Assembly (NCBI GenBank): GCA_963837655.1
Contig: CAWIOK010000005.1
Location: 434,001 to 498,000, forward strand
Source of the DNA: CAVVSD01 sp963837655
GTDB lineage: Bacteria; Actinomycetota; Thermoleophilia; Solirubrobacterales; Solirubrobacteraceae
DNA length: 64,000 bases
Direction of reading: 5' to 3'
Shown here: positions 26,875 to 35,595 of the stretch, one piece after another
Layout: each line of letters starts with the position of its first letter
Position numbering within the stretch: position 1 is the first letter of the stretch
Translations under genes and position numbers: made by a program
The notes under the pieces: model-generated
What the model saw: only the letters and a program-made list of their open reading frames with translations
Told to the model about the DNA's origin: nothing
Database searches by the model: none

Positions 26875-28302
26875 GTGACACGTCGTGACCCGCTCGGCCT
26901 CATGGGCGACCGGCGCCCCAATCGGTGGTGGGGCGTCCTCGCCGGCGTGGCCGGTGTCGCGGTCACCACCGCGATCGTGTTCCCGCTGAAGCAGATCGCG
27001 CCGGTCGCGGCCCTGATCGTCGTCTACCTGGTCGCGGTCCTCATCGTCTCGGTCGGCTGGGGCGCGGTGCTCGGCGTGTGCACCGCGCTGGCCGGTGCGC
27101 TGGCGTTCAACTTCTTCCACCTCCCGCCGACCGGCCGGTTCACGATCGCCGACGCGCAGAACTGGGTCGCGCTCGCGGTGTTCTTCGTCGTCGCGGTCGT
27201 CGCGAGCTCCCTCGCCGAGGTCGCCCGGCGTCGCACCCTGGAGGCCGAGCAGCGCCGCCGCGAGGCCGACCTCGCGGCCGAGCTCGCGCGGCTCCTCCTG
27301 CGCGGCGAGGACCTCGCCACGGTCCTGCCGACCGCGGCCCAGCGTCTCGCGCAGGCGCTCTCGGTCCCGTCCGCGGCCATCGAGCTGCGCCCGGTCGAGG
27401 GCGACGAGCGTCGCGTCGCCTTCCCGCTGCGCGAGGGCGCCGGCCAGATCGGCACGCTCCTGTTGCCCGCCGATCTGCCGGAGGCCGCGCTGCGCCGTGC
27501 CCAGGAGCGCGTCGTGCCGCCGCTGGAGGCGCTGCTGGGCGCGGCGATGGAGCGCGACGAGCTGCTGGGCGACGTCGTCGAGACCCGTGCGCTGCGCCGC
27601 AGCGACGTCATCAAGACCGCGCTGCTGCGCGCCGTGAGCCACGACCTGCGCACGCCGATCACCGCGATCGTCACCGCCGCGGAGCCGCTGGCCTCGACGC
27701 ACGTCGACGACGACGAGCGGCGCGAGCTCGCGCGTGGCATCCAGGAGGAGGCGCGCCGCCTCGCGCGACTCATCGAGAACCTGCTGGACCTGTCGCGGCT
27801 CGAGGCGCACGCGGCAGACCCGCGGCCGGAGTGGTGCCCGTTGGAGGAGGTGCTGGAGGCGGCGATCGACGGCCTCGGCCTGCCGGAGGGGACGTTCGCC
27901 GTCTCGATCCAGGGTGAGCTGCCGATGCTGCGCGCGGACGCCGCGCAGCTCGAGCGCGCGTTCGCGAACCTGCTCGAGAACGCCGAGCCGCCACTCGGGC
28001 GGCCACCCGGTCTCGATCCGTGCGCGCGCGGTCGGGGCAGCGGGTCGTCGTGCGCATCGTCGACCGCGGCCCGGGGATCCCGCCCGCGCAGCGCGAGCGG
28101 GTGTTCGAGCCGTTCTACCGGACGGGGACCGAGCGGACCGGGCATCGAGGCTCGGGGCTCGGCCTCGCCATCGCGCGCGGGTTCATCGAGGCCAACGGCG
28201 GGACGATCGCGGTCGAGTCGCTCCCCGGCCAGGGCACGACGTTCGCGATCGACTTCCCCCACGGCGCCGGTGGCGCCTGCCGCCGCGCCGGCGGCCGGGT
28301 GA
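26875..28302 (+). CDS. DUF4118 sensor histidine kinase, KdpD C-terminal-half type (three frameshifts)
   Basis: Membrane sensor kinase of about 474 residues resembling the C-terminal half of KdpD. Membrane segments at residues ~20-115 form a DUF4118 unit (VAALIVVYLVAVLIVSVGWG, LAFNFFHLPPTGRFTI). A GAF-like linker is followed by HisKA (RAVSHDLRTPITAIV, phospho-His) and HATPase_c (DRGPGIPPAQRERVFEPFYR, GSGLGLAIARGFIEANGG). The KdpD sensor and Usp domains are absent here and are encoded by a separate gene at 34489. Frame breaks near 27992, 28033 and 28252 are each fixed by removing one CpG base; the repaired stop then overlaps the kdpE start (GTGA). It starts with GTG after a TACGCT box. Confidence 0.87.
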   Translation: MTRRDPLGLMGDRRPNRWWGVLAGVAGVAVTTAIVFPLKQIAPVAALIVVYLVAVLIVSVGWGAVLGVCTALAGALAFNFFHLPPTGRFTIADAQNWVALAVFFVVAVVASSLAEVARRRTLEAEQRRREADLAAELARLLLRGEDLATVLPTAAQRLAQALSVPSAAIELRPVEGDERRVAFPLREGAGQIGTLLLPADLPEAALRRAQERVVPPLEALLGAAMERDELLGDVVETRALRRSDVIKTALLRAVSHDLRTPITAIVTAAEPLASTHVDDDERRELARGIQEEARRLARLIENLLDLSRLEAHAADPRPEWCPLEEVLEAAIDGLGLPEGTFAVSIQGELPMLRADAAQLERAFANLLENAEPPLGRPPGLDPCARGRGSGSSCASSTAARGSRPRSASGCSSRSTGRGPSGPGIEARGSASPSRAGSSRPTAGRSRSSRSPARARRSRSTSPTAPVAPAAAPAAG

Positions 28303-28982
28303 GCGCGCCGCGCCGGCGCGTGCTCGTCGTCGACGACGAGCCGCAGATCCTGCGTGCGCTGCGGATCGTGCTGCGCGACGCCGGCTTCGAGGCGATGCCG
28401 GCGTCCACGGCGCAGGAGGCGCTGGATCTGGCGGCGCTGCACCCGCCGGACGCCGCGATCGTCGACCTCGTCCTGCCCGACGGCGACGGGATCGAGGTGA
28501 CCCGGACGCTGCGCGAGTGGACCAAGGCGCCGATCATCGTGCTCTCCGCCGTCGGCGAGGAGGAGCAGAAGGTGCGAGCGCTGGAGGCGGGCGCCGACGA
28601 CTACGTCACCAAGCCCTTCGGTCCTCGCGAGCTCATCGCGCGGCTCACGGCGGCGCTGCGCCGCGCGACGCCCGAGCCAGGGGAGCCCGTGCTGCGCGCG
28701 GAGGGCCTGGAGCTCGACCTCGCCGCGCACACCGTGCGCCTGGAGGGAGAGGAGATCCACCTCACGCCGATCGAGTTCGGCCTGCTCACCGCGCTCATGA
28801 CCAACCGCGGCCGCCTGCTCACGCACCGCGCGCTGCTCGTCGAGGTCTGGGGCCAGGCGTACGCCGAGGACACCGCGACGCTGCGCACCCACATCGCGAA
28901 CCTTCGCCGCAAGATCGAGCCGGGCGGGACGCGCCGGTTCATCCGCACCGACCCGGGCGTCGGCTACCGGTTCGCCGTCTGA
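28299..28982 (+). CDS. kdpE: KdpE-type OmpR/PhoB response regulator
   Basis: Response regulator of 227 residues with an intact frame. Receiver domain: VLVVDDEPQ (acidic pair), AAIVDLVLPDGDG (phospho-Asp), IIVLSAVGEEEQK (Ser/Thr switch), GADDYVTKPFGPREL (Lys). The C-terminal winged helix runs from about residue 130, with LTPIEFGLLTALMTNRGRLL, RALLVEVWG and TLRTHIANLRRKIE, ending in the KdpE-like GVGYRFAV. It is coupled to the kinase by a GTGA overlap and lies 1 kb upstream of kdpF, whose promoter carries a sequence like the one in front of this pair. It should activate kdp transcription when potassium is scarce. Confidence 0.9.
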   Translation: MSAPRRRVLVVDDEPQILRALRIVLRDAGFEAMPASTAQEALDLAALHPPDAAIVDLVLPDGDGIEVTRTLREWTKAPIIVLSAVGEEEQKVRALEAGADDYVTKPFGPRELIARLTAALRRATPEPGEPVLRAEGLELDLAAHTVRLEGEEIHLTPIEFGLLTALMTNRGRLLTHRALLVEVWGQAYAEDTATLRTHIANLRRKIEPGGTRRFIRTDPGVGYRFAV

Positions 28983-29907
28983 GGCAGGTCGATGCGTGCC
29001 GACGAGCGCGCGATGGTCGCTGCCCGGCATGAGACGCACGCTCGCCGAGGTCACCCGCGCGCGGCGGTCGACGAGCACGTGGTCGATCGTGATCCGCAGC
29101 CGGCGGTGCGCGGGGTAGGTGCCCTGCAGGCCGATGCCGGTGGCGTCGCCCGCGTCGACGTAGCCGCTGCCGATGAGGTCGCGCAGGAGGTGGTGGTCCA
29201 GCGTGGCGTTGAAGTCGCCCACGAGCATCCGCAGTTCGCCGTCCGGCGTGGCCCGAGGGAGCGAGCGCAGGGCGTGCGCCCACATGGCGCCGTCGCCGTG
29301 CAGGGGCGTGACGGGATGGACCACCTTGACCCGCAGCGGGGCCTCGCCCGGCACGTGGACCGTCGCCTCGGGCATCGCGTTCTGCAGATCCCGTGACCGG
29401 ACGACGCCGGTCAACGGGTAGCGCGACAGCAGCCCGCTGCCCTGCACGTCGCCCTCCGTGTCGATCGCGCGGTACGGGTACAGCTCGCGCGCGCCCGCAG
29501 CGTCGATGGCGCGCATCTCCGCCGCCGGCAGCTCCTGGAGGCTCACGAGGTCGGCACCGGTGCGCCGCGCGAGCGCCACGACCGCGTCCGGGTCGGCGCT
29601 CCCGTAGCGCAGGTTCGCGGTCAGCACGGTCAGCGACCGTCCGCCGGTGACCGCGACCCGGGGCCCGCCGAGCGCGCGCGGCACGACCACCGCCACGAGG
29701 GCGACCGCTGCCGCGAGCGCGACGAGCGCCACCCCGCGCTGGTGCAGGGCGAGCGCGAGCGACGATCGGGATCCACGCGGTCGCGGCCACGTAAGGCGTG
29801 AAGGACATCGCGGGGATGAGCAGCGGTCCGCTGTCGAGGCCGAGCACCCGGATGACGGCCCACGCGACCGAGGGGAGGGCCACCGCGATCGCGACGGCGG
29901 TGCGCAT
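28964..29907 (-). CDS. Membrane-anchored endonuclease/exonuclease/phosphatase family protein (two frameshifts)
   Basis: About 313 residues. The first ~95 form three membrane segments (RTAVAIAVALPSVAWAVIRV, GVALVALAAAVALVAVVVP). The rest is an EEP/DNase-I-like phosphohydrolase domain: LTVLTANLRYG, LVSLQELPAAEM (metal Glu), LVGDFNATLDH, ITIDHVLVD, and PGSDHRAL (catalytic His). Frame breaks lie near 29760 and 29004; both disappear when one CpG base is removed, giving a C-terminus ARIDLPQTANR and TAG at 28964 that overlaps the kdpE 3' end. The substrate of this branch (phosphodiester or inositol phosphate type) is unknown. It sits between kdpE and kdpF on the opposite strand and shares the divergent region with kdpF. 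Confidence 0.85.
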
Positions 29908-29915
29908 CGGGGCAG

Positions 29916-29931
29916 CTTGACGGGATCTTGA
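29916..29931 (-). promoter_or_regulatory. Candidate KdpE operator before kdpF
   Basis: Read on the - strand, TCAAGATCCCGTCAAG has TCAAG twice at an 11-base period and matches the site at 26831 at most positions. It lies 55 bases before the kdpF start, between divergent genes. Confidence 0.55.
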
Positions 29932-29986
29932 TGCGCTGCGCCGCATCCCCACGCGGCCTTCACGGGAGGGCTCCGATGCTGCCCGC

Positions 29987-30112
29987 ATGACCATCGCGAC
30001 GTTGTTGAGCTGGGTGGGCGGCGGCGTCGGAGGCGACATCGTCTCCGTCGTCCTTGCCGCCCTCGTGTTCGCAGCCCTCTGGGCGCTCGTGCGCGGCCTG
30101 GAGCACGTATGA
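29987..30112 (+). CDS. kdpF: KdpF-like small membrane subunit
   Basis: A 41-residue protein with a single hydrophobic helix (DIVSVVLAALVFAALWALV). KdpF stabilises the KdpFABC potassium pump. Its stop overlaps the kdpA start (ATGA), the standard arrangement. The N-terminal glycine-rich part (SWVGGGVGGD) is slightly longer than in the enterobacterial protein. The assignment rests on size, helix and position, since the sequence itself is weakly conserved. Confidence 0.75.
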   Translation: MTIATLLSWVGGGVGGDIVSVVLAALVFAALWALVRGLEHV

Positions 30113-31848
30113 ACGTCGCCGGCTGGGCGCAGATCGTCCTCTTCCTCGTCGTCCTCACCGCGCTGACGCCGCTCATCGGCGGCTACATGGCGCGCGTGTA
30201 CGGCGGCGAGCCCATCGTCCTGGATCGTGTCCTGGGCCCGGTCGAGCGCGGCTTCTACCGCCTGCTCGGCACGCGCGCCGAGGCCGAGCAGGACTGGCGC
30301 GGCTACGCGCGCTCGGTGCTCGTCTTCAGCGCCGCCTCGATGGTCGCTGCTGTACCTGATCCTGCGCACGCAGTCGATCCACCCTGGAACCCGCTCGAAC
30401 CTGACCTCCGGGCCCTGGGACCTCTCGTTCAACACCGCCGCGTCGTGCGATCACGAACACGAACTGGCAGTTCTACGGCGGCGAGACCACGTTGACGCTG
30501 TTCTCCCAGATGGCCGGCCTCGCGGTCCAGAACTTCGTGTCGGCCGCCGTGGGGATGGCCGTGCTCATCGCGGTCATCCGCGGCTTCGCGCGCCGCGACA
30601 CGTCCGCGATCGGCAACTTCTGGGCCGACCTCACGCGCGGGATCCTCTACATCCTGCTGCCGATCTCCGTCATCGGCGCGCTGTTCCTCGTCTCCCAGGG
30701 CGTCGTGCAGAGCCTGGCAGGGCCGGACACGTTCAAGACGCTCGCGGGCGGGACGCAGACGCTGTTCATCGGGCCGGTCGCCTCGCAGGAGATCATCAAG
30801 GAGCTCGGGACGAACGGCGGCGGCTTCTACAACGTCAACGCCTCGATGCCGTTCGAGAACAGCACCACGTTCACGAACTTCGTCCTGATGCTCGTCGATC
30901 CTCGTGATCCCGGCGGGGCTCACGGCGACCTTCGGGCGCATGGTCGGCAACCGCCGCCAGGGCTGGTCGATCTACATCGCGATGGCGGTGCTGTTCATCG
31001 CCGGCGTCGCGATCATCTACGCGGCCGAGGCCCACTCCACAGCGGCGATGCATGCGGCGGGGCTCACCGGGCGCCAACATGGAGGGCAAGGAGCAGCGCT
31101 TCGGCATCGGCTCCTCCAGCCTCTTCGCAGCGATCACGACGGTCGCCTCCTGCGGCGCGGTGAACGCCGCGATGGAGTCGCTGACCGCGCTCGGCGGCGC
31201 CGTCCCGCATGGCCAACATCGCTCACCGGCGAGGTCATCTTCGGCGGCGTCGGCTCGGGCCTGTACGGGATGCTGCTGTTCGTCCTGCTCGCGGTGTTCC
31301 TCGCCGGGCTGATGGTGGGCCGCACGCCCGAGTACCTGGGCAAGAAGATCGAGGCGCGCGAGATCAAGCTCGTCGCGGCGGGGACGATCGGCGTGCCGCT
31401 GCTCGTGCTGGTCTGTCGCGGCGGTCGCGATCGCCACCAAGTACGGGCAGGCGTCGATCTTCGACGCGGGGCCGCAGGGCTTCACCGAGACGATCTACGC
31501 CTACACGCTCGCAGGGGAACAACAACGGCTCCGCGTTCGCCGGCTACACCGGCTTCCTGCAGCCCAACGGGAACAACGTCGGCGCGCTGACCGTGACGTT
31601 CGCCCAGTTGCTCGGCGGCGTGGCGATGCTCCTCGGCCGCTTCGCTGCCGATGCTCGTCGCACTCGCGGTCGCCGGCGCCCTGGCGGGCAAACGCGTCGC
31701 GCCGCCCGGCCTCGGGACGATGCGGACCGACACACCGGTGTTCGTCGTCCTGCTCGTCGGGACCATCCTCCTCGTCGCCCTCCTGACGTTCGTGCCCGCG
31801 CTGCTGCTCGGACCGGTCGTCCAGGCGATGACCAACCAGCTCTTCTGA
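30109..31848 (+). CDS. kdpA: Potassium-transporting ATPase subunit A (nine frameshifts)
   Basis: Ion-channel-like subunit of the high-affinity K+ pump, about 576 residues after repair. The selectivity-filter region is clear: KELGTNGGGFYNVNASMPFE, with SNLTSGPWDLSFNTAAS and VASCGAVNAAMESLTALGG as other pore loops, and GVGSGLYGMLLFVLLAVFLA in the membrane. The frame changes at about 30346, 30449, 30897, 31069, 31207, 31221, 31418, 31512 and 31644; in every case one base of a CpG is surplus and the repaired sequence matches KdpA. The gene starts inside the kdpF stop. I regard it as intact in the organism. Confidence 0.93.
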
Positions 31849-31860
31849 GGGCCGACCACC

Positions 31861-32458
31861 ATGCGCAAGGACATCAGGGGCGCGATCGTCGCGATCGTCG
31901 TCATGACCATCGTCCTCGGCATCGTCTACCCACTCGCCATGACCGGGGTCGGGCAGGTCGCCTTCCCGAACGCGGCGGACGGCTCGACGGTGAAGGTCGA
32001 CGGCAGGGTCGTCGGCTCCAAGCTCATCGGCCAGGACTTCTCCACGGGCCCGAGCGCGACGCTACTTCCAGAGCCGCCCGTCGGTCACGGGGTACGCGCC
32101 GAACGCGACGTTCTTCAACAACCGCGGGCCCAACCAGGCGACGCTGGCCGTCCAGCAGCGGCGCTTCGTGCTCGACTACCTCGCCCGCGAGCGCCCGTAC
32201 GACCGACGGCCTGACGCGCGGCCGAGCGTTCCCGCCGACGCGGCGACGACGTCGGCCTCGGGCGTCGACCCGCACATCTCGCTGGCGAACGCGCGCATCC
32301 AGGCGCGCGCGTCGCGAAGGTGCGCGGCCTCCCGTTCAGCGCGGGTGCGCGCGCTCGTCGACGAGCACACCGACGGCCGGTTCGCCGGCGTCCTCGGTGA
32401 GCCCGGCGTGAACGTCCTGGAGCTCAACATCGCCCTCGACGCGGAGACCCGCCGATGA
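31861..32458 (+). CDS. kdpC: Potassium-transporting ATPase subunit C (frameshifted)
   Basis: Single-pass subunit that helps KdpB bind nucleotide, about 198 residues. The membrane helix is AIVAIVVMTIVLGIVYPLAM. Conserved parts are RYFQSRPSVTGYAP, FNNRGPNQATLA, VPADAATTSASGVDPHISL and FAGVLGEPGVNVLELNIALD. Indels near 32060, 32310 and 32341 break the frame; the one in the middle behaves as a single missing base or two extra ones inside a GCGC tract. The stop overlaps the kdpB start (ATGA). Its place before kdpB, rather than after, is unusual. Confidence 0.9.
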
Positions 32459-34488
32459 CCGCCACTGCCCAGCGCCCGCTCCACCTCGACCGCGCGATGT
32501 TCGTCGAGGCGCTCGTGGAGTCGGTGCGCAAGCTCGATCCCGCGCCACATGATCGGCAACCCGGTCATGTTCGTGGTGGAGATCGGCGCGCTCGATCACG
32601 ACGATCCTCGCGGTCACCGGGCGAGGCCGACACGCCGCGTGGTTCTCGGCCACGGTCGCGGTCTGGCTGTGGCTGACGGTGATCTTCGGCAACTTCGCCG
32701 AGGCGATCGCCGAGGGCCGCGGCCGGGCGCAGGCCGCGTCGCTGCGCGCGATGCGCACGACGACCACCGCCCGGCTCGCCGACGGGACCGAGCGCGCGGC
32801 AGCGGACGCTGCGCCGCGGCGACGTCGTCGTCGTCGAGGCCGGGGACGTCATCCCCGGCGACGGCACCGTCATCGAGGGCATCGCCTCCGTGGACGAGTC
32901 GGCGATCACCGGCGAGTCCGCGCCCGGTCATCCGCGAGGCCGGCGGCGACCGCTCGGCGGTCACCGGCGGCACGCGCGTGCTCTCCGACCGCATCGTGGT
33001 GGAGATCACGCAGGAGCCCGGGCAATCGTTCCTCGACCGCATGATCGGCCTCGTCGAGGGCGCCGAGCGCCGCAAGACGCCCGAACGAGATCGCCCTGAC
33101 GATCCTGCTCATCGGCCTGACCGTGATCTTCATCGCGCGTCGTCGTGACGCTGCGCCCGTTCGCCGACTTCGCCGACACCACCGTGTCGATCACGACGCT
33201 CGTCGCGCTGCTCGTCGCGCTCATCCCGACGACGATCGGCGCGCTGCTGTCCGCGATCGGCATCGCCGGCATGGACCGGCTCGTGCGGCGCAACGTGCTG
33301 GCGCTCTCCGGGCCGCGCGGTCGAGGCGTCCGGCGACGTCGACGTCCTGCTGCTCGACAAGACCGGCACGATCACGCTCGGCAACCGGCAGGCCGCCTCG
33401 TTCGTCCCGATGCCCGGCGTGTCGGAGGGCGACCTCGCGGAGGTGGCGCAGCTCGCCTCGCTGGCCGACGAGACGCCGGAGGGCCGCTCGATCGTCGTGC
33501 TGGCCAAGCAGTACGGGCTGCGCGAGCACGAGCTCGGAGCCGCACGCGGCGACGTTCGTGCCGTTCACGGCGCAGACGCGCATGAGCGGCGTCGACCTCG
33601 ACGGCTCGCGGCTGCGCAAGGGCGCGGGCGACGCGGTCATGCGCTGGGTCACCGAGGAGGGCGGGCAGGCGCCGCCCGAGCTCGAGGTCGCCTGGACCGC
33701 ATCGGCCGCGCCGGCGCGACGCCGCTGGCCGTCGCGCGCGACTCGCAGGTGCTCGGGGTCGTCGAGCTGCGCGACATCGTCAAGGAGGGCATGCGGGCGC
33801 GCTTCGACCAGCTGCGGGCGATGGGCATCCGCACCGTCATGGTCACCGGCGACAACCGGCTGACCGCGGCGGCGATCGCCGAGGAGGCGGGCGTCGACGA
33901 CGTCCTCGCCGAGGCGACGCCGGAGCGCAAGCTCGAGCTCATCCGCGAGGAGCAGGCCAACGGGCGGCTCGTCGCGATGACCGGGGACGGCACGAACGAC
34001 GCCCCGGCGCTCGCGCAGGCGGACGTGGGCGTGGCGATGAACACCGGCACGCAGGCGGCGCGCGAGGCCGGGCAACATGGTCGACCTCGACTCCAACCCG
34101 ACGAAGCTGATCGAGATCGTCGAGGTCGGCAAGCAGCTGCTCATCACGCGCGGGGCGCTGACGACGTTCTCGATCGCCAACGACGTCGCGAAGTACTTCG
34201 CGATCCTGCCCGGCGATGTTCGCCGCCACGTACGGCGGCGCGCTGAACGACCTCAACATCATGAACCTGGGGACGCCGCAGTCCGCGATCATCTCGGCGA
34301 TCGTGTTCAACGCCCTCGTGATCCCCGCGCTCGTGCCGCTCGCGCTGCGCGGCGTGCGCTACCGGCCGCTGGGCGCGACGGCGCTGCTGCGTCGCAATCT
34401 CCTGATCTACGGCCTCGGTGGGCTCGTCACGCCGTTCATCGGGATCAAGCTCATCGACCTCGTGGTCCACGGCATCCTCGGCGCCTGA
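32455..34488 (+). CDS. kdpB: Potassium-transporting ATPase subunit B (eleven indels)
   Basis: P-type ATPase that powers the Kdp pump, about 674 residues after repair. All catalytic landmarks are present: TGES in DESAITGESAP, the phosphorylation site LLDKTGTITLG, the nucleotide domain LRKGAGDAVMRWVTEEGG, and MTGDGTNDAPALAQADVGVA. Ten single-base insertions (from 32542 to about 34214) and one deletion (near 33690) scatter it over all three frames; each insertion is one base of a CpG. The repaired length equals that of the family. It follows kdpC by an ATGA overlap and is followed by the KdpD N-terminal gene. Confidence 0.93.
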
Positions 34489-35595
34489 GTGGGCCGGCCG
34501 CTGCAAGATCTTCCTGGGCATGGCGGCCGGCGTCGGCAAGACGTACCGGATGCTCCAGGAGGGCCGCGCGGCGGCCGAGGACGGGCGCGACGTGGTCGTC
34601 GGCGTGCTCGAGACGCACGGCCGCGCGGAGACGGCAGCGCAGGCGGAGGGGCTGGAGATCCAGCCCCTCCGCGTCGATCGATCACCGCAGCCACTCGGTC
34701 CGCGAGATGGATCTCCCGGGGCTGTTGGCGCGGGCGCCCGAGCTGTGCCTCGTCGACGAGCTCGCGCACTCCAACCCGCAGGGCGTCGAGCACGGCAAGC
34801 GCTACGAGGACATCGCCGAGCTGCTGGAGGCCGGCATCGACGTGTACACGACGGTCAACGTCCAGCACCTCGAGTCGCTGAACGACCAGGTCGCCGAGCT
34901 CACCGGCGTGCGCGTGCGCGAGACCTTCCCCGACCGGCTGCTCGCCGAGGCCGACGAGGTCGTCCTCGTCGACGTCACGCCGGAGGCGCTGATCACGCGC
35001 CTGCGCGAGGGGCGCGTCTACCCGCAGGCGCGCGTGCAGACCGCGCTGGAGAACTTCTTCCGCATCGAGAACCTCCAGGCGCTGCGCGAGGTCGCCCTGC
35101 GGCGAGGTGGCCGAGGAGGTGGAGGCCAAGCGGCTCGTCCGCGACCCGCTCGCCGTGCGCGAGGAGCGGCTCTTCGGGTCCGTGGAGCCGAAGGCGTTCG
35201 CGGAGCGCCTGCTGGCGCTCGCGAAGCTCGACCCGAGCTCCGAGCGCGTCGTGCGGCGGGCCTGGCGCTCGGCGCAGCGGCTGCACGCCGACCTCGACAT
35301 CCTCGTCGTGCGCGACGCCGGGCGAGGAGGCGTCGGCGGAGGGCGCGCGCGGAGCTCGAGGCGCTGCGCCGGATCGCGGCGGTGCTCGGTGCCCAGCTCC
35401 TCGTCGAGGAGGGCGACGACGTCGCGGCGGTGGCGGCCCGCGTCGCCCGCGAGCGCGGCGACGACCTACGTCCTGCTCGGCGCGCCGTCGCTGCGCCGTG
35501 GGCTTCGGGCGCCTCAGCGAGCCGCTGCCCATGCGGCTCGCTGCGGCTTGCCCCCAACGTCGACGTGCGCATCGTGGCCGAGCGCGGGGCGCTAG
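34489..35595 (+). CDS. KdpD N-terminal half: sensor and Usp domains without kinase (nine frameshifts)
   Basis: About 365 residues matching only the cytoplasmic N-terminal half of KdpD. The KdpD-type Walker A loop is FLGMAAGVGKTYRMLQEG, followed by VGVLETHGR, CLVDELAHSNPQGVEHGKRY and EAGIDVYTTVNVQHLESLND. A Usp-like domain follows (ERVVRRAWRSAQRLHADLDI, TYVLLGAPSLR) and the chain ends near PNVDVRIVAERGR. No histidine-kinase part exists; that function must come from the separate kinase at 26875. Nine frame changes, each one extra CpG base, were repaired. The repaired TAG (35593-35595) shares CTAG with the convergent glutamate dehydrogenase. Such split KdpD proteins may act as K+/second-messenger sensors for the kinase. 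Confidence 0.82.

Noticed and set aside
28020..28982. Fusion of the kinase ATPase domain to the KdpE receiver
   Set aside because: It appears only because of an extra base near 28252; the repaired kinase stop overlaps the kdpE GTG by four bases, the usual arrangement.
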